A stretch of 64,000 nucleotides of DNA. It comes from Hanleya hanleyi (lineage: Eukaryota > Mollusca > Polyplacophora > Lepidopleurida > Hanleyidae). Position numbers and translations under genes: made by a program. Each line of letters opens with the position of its first letter. The stretch's first letter is position 1. The notes below the pieces were generated by a model. It was not told the DNA's origin and did no database searches. It was given only the letters and a program-made list of their open reading frames with translations. The stretch covers positions 17,430-81,429 of the forward strand of contig JAVTVY010018822.1 of the NCBI GenBank assembly GCA_036873755.1. Reading direction: 5' to 3'. Positions 56,559 to 64,000 of this stretch are shown piece by piece.

Positions 56559-57097
56559 CCCCAGATAATAATCTGATATACATTTGTGCATTAACTAATG
56601 AATTTGAATTCAGTTCCCATACTTCACCTGTTTTGTTCACCTCATATATAACCATAAACAAGTACAGTTGGTGATACTGGACTGGGGGACCGAATTCTCT
56701 AAGTATAACGTTAGTCTGTCAGAATCCAGCAATTTCAGGGTATTCTGATTGAGCTGTTACTCAAGTTTAATCTCTTCTCTTCAGTATTTAATGTTTCCAG
56801 ATATTAATGTATCTTTTTATCATCCTTGAAGGATAGTCAGTTTGGAACATGGTAGCTACAATTGTGATCAGAATGCTTACAATGATTGTTATTTACGTGA
56901 CAAAACCGGTTACTTACGTGACATGTCACGTAAGTAACTGATTTTTAGTCATTTCTCCTTGATTCTTGCAAACTTATCTCAGTTATCTATCCTACAGATT
57001 TCATACAAACTAGCTTTAGAAATGTAGTTAAGTTTTGACTGATTTGCTCTCCCTTTTCCATGGCTAAAAATTTCAACAAATCTGTCAGGTAAGTAAC
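55377..57097. promoter_or_regulatory. Cluster of GTCACGTAAGTAAC motifs
   Basis: Exact copies at 55377-55390, 55555-55568, 55755-55768, 55777-55790 and 56925-56938 on plus, and 56909-56922 on minus; one-mismatch copies at 56888-56901 (minus) and 57084-57097 (plus). The 14-mer contains ACGT and, on plus, a donor-like GTAAGT. Protein-binding sites for the neighbouring transposase are one possibility; function unknown. Confidence 0.7.
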
Positions 57098-57458
57098 AAA
57101 TGAAATTTCTTACAATATTACTATGTTTTTGAGAAAATGGAATGAGAAGTGTACATTTTCCTACTATATATTGACAAAACATTCCTTTCTCATGATGATG
57201 GACATAAAATTTATCACATAAGTCTAATTATTTGTCAGTTTTAATCTATTTACAAAATTAATGTGAAAATGCTAATTTTGAGTTCAGAATTTCCACCTGT
57301 CGTTAAGCCTCCAAAAATAACCAGAAACTATTCTACCTGAAAAATGAATATCTAGCATGTTTCTTGGGATATTGACTTAAGTTATCATAGGTGATAACAT
57401 TAAAAGCAAATTATGTTTTTGGAAAAATTGACTCTCTGTAGTGAAATGTCCCTTTTAC

Positions 57459-57548
57459 AGATACACCTTTCTCCTTTACATCTCTGTAAGCCTTAGTCAA
57501 GGCCTCTGGGTCGTACAAACGATAATGTCTCTGCACTCCTTTCTCATT
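57459..57548 (-). CDS. Upstream exon of the pogo-like transposase
   Basis: A 90-bp minus-strand exon predicted from splice signals and family content. The acceptor is CACACCTTTTCAG before 57548 and the donor GTAAAAG after 57459. It encodes 30 residues beginning NEKGVQRHYRLYDPEALTKA and ending VKEKGVS, the first half of a psq-type helix-turn-helix. Joined in frame to the exon at 55366 it gives KEKGVSPKMAARLHRVP, the normal continuation of this domain. A further 5' exon with the ATG is needed but was not found. Confidence 0.6.
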
Positions 57549-59085
57549 CTGAAAAGGTGTGAAACAGGATGTGAGGAGTAAGACCCAGAATTATACGAGA
57601 AATCTCAAAAAAGAATAATTGTTCAGTTATTAATTGTTCAGACCTAGCATAAGGAGGAGTATGAAAATTATTCATCTTTTTCTGTGTGTTTGTTTTTCTT
57701 TTCTTTATTATTTATTTTTATTGCATTTTATCAACCATCTGATGGTTAAATTATTAATAAAATAATTCTAAAGTATCCTGATACCCCCAACAATAATACT
57801 GTTGGAGATTACTCACACATATTAGTGAACTGGCAGAGGTGATAAACGTCATCAAACCAGTTGGAACTGTAGAGGTATGTTAAATTCACTTAGTGTTTAT
57901 TGTCATTCTCAATTTTGATATGGTAAATTAAATAAGAAATGACCCTTCTGTTCTTCCATAGAAAACAAAAAACCTGACAGGAGGTGACTTTGACCCAATA
58001 GCAGACAACAAATTCAGGCTACCGAGAATAAAATTGACAGCCAGGATTTCAGATCTATGGGGGTTTTTCGAGTGATGAAAATTGGCATTAGGCACAATAG
58101 CATTTTCATATATTGGTTGGCAATTTTTTAAAGATACATACGGCGTCAAGGCGAATTCTCAGCATTTTCTTGCACGACAGCTCGACGAAACGAACCAGCA
58201 AGCAGAACCTCAGAAATTACGTCACATTGTGTGCGCGATCACGTGATACCACCAAATTAAAATGGCCGCTCCGAAACAGATGTCGCTCGAAACTGATGAC
58301 GGGACGATAGTAAAGGAACGAACGAAGCCATGTCAACTTGGCTACGGAGAGAGCAGTCATTTTAGCATGAAGTATCGCCATTCACATTGTGAGAGAAAAC
58401 AAGGGGAATAATTCAAATCCTTACTGTCCCCTCCCATTTGTGTACACTTCGTCATCCATGAGATGGCTTGCGAATCGTGTGTCTCCATTATCGCGGAATG
58501 ATATCCGATACTTTACCGGATTCTGTTCGGCCTTCGTCCGGCGGAGAACAGACTGGAGAAATCTGATAAATTACAGGTTTTCATATCACTTCGGAAACAT
58601 ATATTGCCTGAGCTTACAAAAGATATAGGTATGAATAACTTTCGTATCACCCTAGAGGCGTTCTAGATCTGTAATTTTGAACATGACTTGAAAATGGCGG
58701 GTTAAGATGAAGTTACGTCGATAGGCTTTAGCTGATTGGTTGACGAAGTCACGTGGTATTGATTTCTGGAAATTCCCTCTTGCAGTTGCCGAAAGTAGGC
58801 TGAGAATGGATACACACGATCCCAGGGTCAGTCTTATCGCGTATAGATGACCCATATGGTTACAGGTTGGTCCCCTCCAAATCCAAAGTAGAGCCCTCAC
58901 CAACATCAAAACTTTTGCCGACGTCAAAGATGACGAAAGAAAAAGTTATTTGTCTCATATATCATCCGATTCACCATCAATTTCTCCGACTTTTAGTGTA
59001 ATTACTATCTTGATCTGACTTCCTGTCAGTTTGTACAAAGGATGCAAATCTCGAAATATTTTATTTGTTGACCTCCCAGGCGACC
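57549..59085. other. No defensible gene
   Basis: The missing first exon of the transposase might lie here, but I found no clear candidate. Several short ORFs show no known motif. The region around 58140-58560 is less AT-rich than its surroundings. Confidence 0.35.
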
Positions 59086-59922
59086 CACAGGGACAAGATT
59101 CTACTGGATTGCATATACATACCCATCTCACACCACATAAATATCAAGGGACGTAAACTTGAAATGCACTCTTCCACCAGAAATTACCGGATTTCAGAGG
59201 CTCGATTGAGAACAAATAAACGCAATTTATGTTACACTTCATAGCACAAATCCCGGCTCGTATATGGCGCTGCGGTGCATAGTTTTTGTAAAATCCTCTC
59301 TCAAATCAACGGTTAAATTCCCCCGCTTCGAGCATCTTCACGGACGTTGAATGACTGCCGTAGCCTCGAACCCGAAATCCTAACAATTATGTCACGCACA
59401 ACGAACAACGCTGATCGGCTATCTTGGATTGACGGACACGTTTCACAGTTTTGAATTTCGCGCACTGTCCACTGCAATAGTGCAGAGACTCTATAATAAT
59501 AATAAAAACTTTATTATAGAGTCTCTGAATAGTGTAAACAGTCAATCAGCGTTGTTCGTGGTGCGTGACGTAATTGTTATGATCTCGGGTTCGAGGCTAC
59601 GGCAGTCCCTCTTGCATATGGCTCCAATTTCAACGTCCGTGAAGATGCTCGAAGCGGGGGAATTTAACCGCTGATTTGAGAAAGGATTTTACAAAAACTA
59701 TGCACCGCAACGCCATATAAGAGCCGGGATTTGTGCTATGAAGTGTAACAGAAAACCTGAACACCGCCAGGTATGAATAAATTGCGTTTATTTGTTCTCA
59801 ATCGAGCCTCTGAATCCGGTAATTTCTGGCGGAAAAGTGCATTTCAGTTTACGTCCCTTGATATTTATGTGGTATGAGATATGCAATATGTATATGCAAT
59901 CCAGTAGAATCTTGTCCCAGTG
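59086..59922. mobile_element. Palindromic MITE with 8-bp target duplication (hAT-like)
   Basis: Almost the whole 837 bp folds back on itself. The left end CACAGGGACAAGATTCTACT pairs with the right end read in reverse, and the centre is AGAGACTCTATAATA...TATTATAGAGTCTCT (about 59484-59528). AGGCGACC flanks it at 59078-59085 and 59923-59930. An 8-bp duplication with CA-starting ends fits hAT. No transposase. Confidence 0.88.
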
Positions 59923-60304
59923 AGGCGACCTGTCTGCTGCTTTCTCAAACAGAATCCGGCGACAAATGACAGGGGCCGCAGAACGGGGGGGGGGGGGAGG
60001 CTACAGCCCCCCTCTTTTTGAGACTGCAATGTTATAAGTCATATCTTAGATAGCACCAGTCCAGCATTTAACATGGCCGATATAGAGTTCAGCCCCCCCA
60101 CTTTCAAACGTGCTCCGAGGCGCCTGAATGAGCCAGTTTCGTAATAAAAAATAACCAACTTTAATCAAGTAGTTGAACAATTATAAGTTTTAAGTACCGG
60201 TAGCTAATTTCCCAGTATTTAGTATTTTGCCTCATTTGTTTGGACCTGTTCGCTTACTGATCCTGAAGTTGCTAATAATTATTTTAAACATGCTGCTCTT
60301 AATT

Positions 60305-61602
60305 AGGCCAAAAAAAAATATATGTCTGTTTCCGATTACGGGCCAGAAAAAAATAGAGTAGGTAGGGCCAAAAAAAAATTTATTTTGGAAATAAATTTTA
60401 TTTTGATGTCCATTACTCCTGTCCCATATACAATGGTCTACAAATATATTCTTGATTGTATAACATTCCCACCCACTTGAACATATTCTCCCAGGACACA
60501 TCCCCCCATATTTTCAGATATTCAAAAGATCTTATCCCCCAAAAGATAAAGGGGGGGGGGAGATACCCTCAAAATATATTGTTGGTATTTTTATCTCTAC
60601 TGGATCCAGCAAATCTTGATATTTCAATAAGTTCTGCTGAAACCAGTTATTGTACTGATATTATGGAAATGAGAATTGCCAATAATGTGTTTGACTGCTG
60701 TTTACCACCAAAACGAGTATTGTTTTAATTTATTAACTTGATATGCAAAACAATATATTCAAGGATTTCCGCCCAGAAATTAAAAACTTTTTAGTGAAAA
60801 ATACAAAATTCCATGTGGAATTTCAGTGCCTTCCATAGGGAGAGTGTACTTATTTTCTGGAAAAGCCTGAAGAAAAAATTGACATTAAATGAAATGGGAA
60901 ATTAATTTGAACATCATGGAGGTTTGTACCAGCGACTACCTAATTCGAACAATTTGAGAAACGAGATGCGATTCCTTACTGTACAACAGTACAATGATTT
61001 GAACAAGCCATTTCTCGAAAACAGAAGAATTATTACTTGCTTGAATCTTGGGGGTATATTTCAATGCATTCATAATAAAACAAGTCGGGGAAATTTTGGA
61101 GTTTTTAGCGGAGAAATGGTACCGGTCGGTTAGACTTTGACGGCGACTAGCTTTGTCGTCGCCAATTTCGCTGAAAACGAACACCACTTGTAAGCTGCCG
61201 TGTCCGCTAAACACTGCTTTAGCAAACGTCATTTCAAGCCATCAAATCAGTAGATTTCTTTAGAAGTTGATGGAGAATATGTTTAAAATTGTCCTGGTAA
61301 ACATGATCAAGTCGACTGAAGCGTAATCGGGTTGCTGACTTCTCGATTCCCGACCTAGAAGTAGGTGCTTTATTTCCTGAAAAGATCGTCAACCTGCCGC
61401 CATGCCATGCGGTCAGCTCCAGTCACACTTTACGGTATGCTGACTGTGGGCGCGCCGCTTTACGGTTGTTGTTGTTGTTGTTGTCGTAAAACGCGGACTT
61501 GGTAGTGATTTCGTTGGAATTTGCTGATAAAATTTTTAGAGTCGCACGATTTATCTAGACTCGGTCGGGTAACCGGAAACAGACATATTTTTTTTCTTGG
61601 CC
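60305..61602. mobile_element. Probable DNA element with 35-bp inverted ends
   Basis: AGGCCAAAAAAAAATATATG and TCTGTTTCCGATTAC at 60305-60340 match, inverted, GTAACCGGAAACAGACATAT...CTTGGCC at about 61569-61602. The interior has GGGGGGG runs, a (TTG)n microsatellite at about 61466-61484 and no transposase. No clear target duplication. Confidence 0.5.
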
Positions 61603-63724
61603 TTATGTACATAAATGGGTGAATCGTTAGAGTGGAGGGTTAATTATACATACCAATATTCGATTGAGAAAGGTATCAAATGGGTTAAGAAAAACAGTTG
61701 CTGTATCTGGGTAAAAGTGGACTAAGAGTTGTCCAATAACCAAACGTATATGTTGTTGTGTGGCACTTATTCATTAGACATACTAGGCCACAAGAAATTG
61801 GGAGATGATAAACATCCCATAAATTCAGTTTTCCATCCTGTGGTGCAAATCATGGCCGTAAATAGAGGTTTTTCGGCCTCTCCTAACAGAGTGGAGGATA
61901 CAAATAGGCAGTGCCGGACATCAAGTAGACTATCAGGGGCCTATTTAATCATAGAAGGCATGTGATCACAATTCCAATCCTTCTCAGTTAACATACAGTT
62001 TTCCGTATAAATAAGCTACACAGTTGGAGCTGTTGTGGGTATTCTGACAGATAAACCCACACTTTATACCCGATTGGAGTCATTTTTATCATATGGGTCC
62101 GTTCGTTTTCAGTGAAATATGCTGATATGATATGATATTTAGTATACACTTCTGTTGTTGTAAAGTCAGTTAAGCGAACTAGACATTCCGATGATGAACT
62201 CAGCTGGGCAATTGTATGGTGGTAGTCCATATCACGGTGCACGACAAGACATCCCTTGGTGCGTGGAATTCTTGAAAGGATTGATTTCATTACCATTGCT
62301 ATTCGCGAATTTCAATGTTGAAGACTTGAAAGCGAAATGATTTCAACCTATCCTTCACTTGTGGATTCTTGGCCTGAAAATCCATCAACATGCCGGGATA
62401 GAAATATCAACCGTATTGTTAATATACATAATGTAGCTTGCTGACGTTAGATCCATCATAAATTGTTCTGTGTCTCGGGTCAACGCATGCCTCACGTAGT
62501 TTCCAGCGCATCAGTTTTCTTTCGCAAAATGTTAGGCAAAATAATCTTCGTGAATCAAAACTTTGATTTACTAAATTATGCCACATTAAATTTTAGGATT
62601 ACTGTAAAAATAGTGTTGGAAAATCAATATTCTGGGTTTTGAAGTACACCTGTTCTTTCTTGATTTCATTATTTTATTTCAAATTAAAAAAAAATAAAAT
62701 AAAAACCGAGTCACTGCACCACTTTTTTAAGAGCGTTCACCAAAAACAGAATAGGAGAAGGTTGGGCAAAACGGAACCGTTGAATTTGAGCGCTCCCTTG
62801 TGCTCTATATAGTATGATCATGATATGCCAACATGCGCATTTTGAAGAATGTAAACCGACAAATTGACGTGTTGCTGTTCGCCACAACAGCTCTAAATAT
62901 GTAGCTTATTTATAGAAACCTGGATCTTGGCTGAGAGGGAATTGTGACCACATCGCTTCTATGATTAAATATGCCTCTGACAGGTTACATGATTATCCAC
63001 ATACACCCACCACTGCCCATCTGTATGCTACACTCTGTCAGGCGAGGCCAACAAATGTGTATTTTCGGCCATGTTTTGCACCGTAGGATGGAAAACATGC
63101 ACCAATGGATGGAATGTAATGCCATATCACACAAGGGATGGAGAACTGAATCTACGGGGTGATAAAGGTATTGCGAAGCTCACTTTTTGTGGTGCAAAGG
63201 GAATACGTGTAACAGATAATTTGTTGTTAAAAGTAGAATCGTTTGATAATGTAAGGGAATTTGTGGTGAAGCATCATAGTGGTTTGACTGTTCCGATGTA
63301 CCTGTGTGTCATAGTTTGTTTTGCGGTTATCTTCACTCAAATGGTTATGCTACTGATAGAATGAATGAAATCTGATCATTCTGTTGAAAGCATGCATAAG
63401 AAGCATCGTTTAATTGAGGATTTGTGGAAAACTGTACACACCCAATCTAATTAAACCAAGATGGAATATCAGGAAAACACCGTGATTTTTTAAAATTCTA
63501 TTTGTCACATTTGCGTGAACATTATTAGAACCGCGGCTTCGGGTTACTTCGATTATTTTGTATTTCAGCTGGAGACTAAAACCTACACACTTGCTGTTTC
63601 TTGACTTGTTGGATAATGACTTGTCTGCAACCAGTTAAATGGCAACAAAGTGTAAATATGAAGAAGTAAACTGATACTTTCCGAAACTTGTGTATGCATA
63701 TAAAATAGTTCATACCAGAGAGAA
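61603..63724. other. No defensible gene
   Basis: Two ORFs deserve mention only. One is at 61988-62296 (minus, 102 codons, with GCLVVHRDMDYHHTIAQL). The other is at 63071-63364 (plus, 97 codons, ending in a hydrophobic segment VPMYLCVIVCFAVIF that could span a membrane). Neither has recognisable family content or convincing splice context. Confidence 0.3.
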
Positions 63725-63889
63725 TTGTAACATTGTGAATTAAATTCAAACGTTGTGTTATTGAAATGCATCATTGTGTTATTAAATTGCAACATTGTGA
63801 TACTGAGTGCCAACATTGTGGTATTTAATTGCAACGTTGTGGTATTGAACTGCAACATTGTGATATTGAATTGCAACATTGCTGTATGT
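63725..63889 (+). repeat. 21-bp minisatellite at the window end
   Basis: About eight diverged units of ATTGAATTGCAACATTGTGAT. With a period of 21 both strands stay open; the minus strand reads MLQFNIT/MLQFNTT-like heptads. Non-coding in my reading. Confidence 0.85.
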
Positions 63890-64000
63890 TCTTTACAATA
63901 TATCAGAACTGGCAAGAGAATAGATGAACTGTCGATAATAAACTAAATACATTCAACTATAAATGTGAATACAGCATGCATGTCCGTGGAAAACTCGAGA

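Noticed and set aside
61988..62296. 102-codon minus-strand ORF with faint resemblance to an Elongator subunit (Elp5-like)
   Set aside because: The resemblance is only a short VVH-D-H pattern; no neighbouring exons or convincing splice sites were found.

Overview
This is a repeat-rich, AT-rich invertebrate nuclear window with very low gene density. Forkhead genes, Ty3/gypsy, LINE and pogo-type elements, many MITE/foldback elements, and a tail sequence of the kind common in mollusc genomes (about 39490-39660) suggest a lophotrochozoan, most likely a mollusc. That assignment is an inference. No rRNA, tRNA or CRISPR was recognised.

Region 1 (1-27000) is a cluster of duplicated forkhead units. 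Unit A (about 2-8046) and unit B (about 8047-14264) are direct copies. Decayed unit pieces follow to about 18460, and two inverted, decayed copies lie at about 22700-27000. Each good unit carries paired 19-bp and 21-bp minisatellites, a conserved upstream block and a single-exon FoxQ2-like gene. Only copy B (11775-12788) is intact. Copy A is split by a 2.04-kb DNA element with a TAA target duplication and has also lost a TATA-containing segment. Copy C (minus strand) carries two frameshifts. Two shorter relics (12955-13345 and 23280-23910) represent a second, more diverged forkhead paralogue.

Region 2 (16800-22510), inside this cluster, is a pile-up of one mobile family recognised by its CCTACGAAGTAGG ends, including a palindrome of about 2 kb. 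Region 3 (27000-32200) has no convincing gene. It holds a LINE tail, a run of short hairpins built on TGGTC/GACCA, a zone rich in AAGGTAC, and diverged 170-180-bp tandem repeats.

Region 4 (32205-38609) is a satellite of about eleven units of about 508 bp, interrupted by an 836-bp MITE with a TTAA target duplication. A core of roughly 95 bp from this satellite recurs elsewhere in the window in both orientations. Region 5 (38609-48890) is a segmental duplication carrying a LINE RNase H relic. The second copy received a young Ty3/gypsy element with identical 155-bp LTRs, and the first copy preserves the empty site.

Region 6 (49203-52637) encodes an intact 1144-residue, intronless protein: N-terminal cysteines, long coiled coil, a possible transposase-like core and a C-terminal barrel-like segment. 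Region 7 (53880-57550) holds a pogo/jerky-like transposase gene whose intron contains a foldback repeat and many copies of GTCACGTAAGTAAC; a LINE fragment cuts off its 3' end. Region 8 (57550-64000) has a hAT-like palindromic element, another terminal-inverted-repeat element, a 21-bp minisatellite and no gene I can defend.

Intact coding capacity is limited to Fox copy B, the 1144-residue protein and the partial element ORFs (gypsy RNase H-integrase, pogo-like transposase exon). The rest mainly records duplication, transposition and decay.
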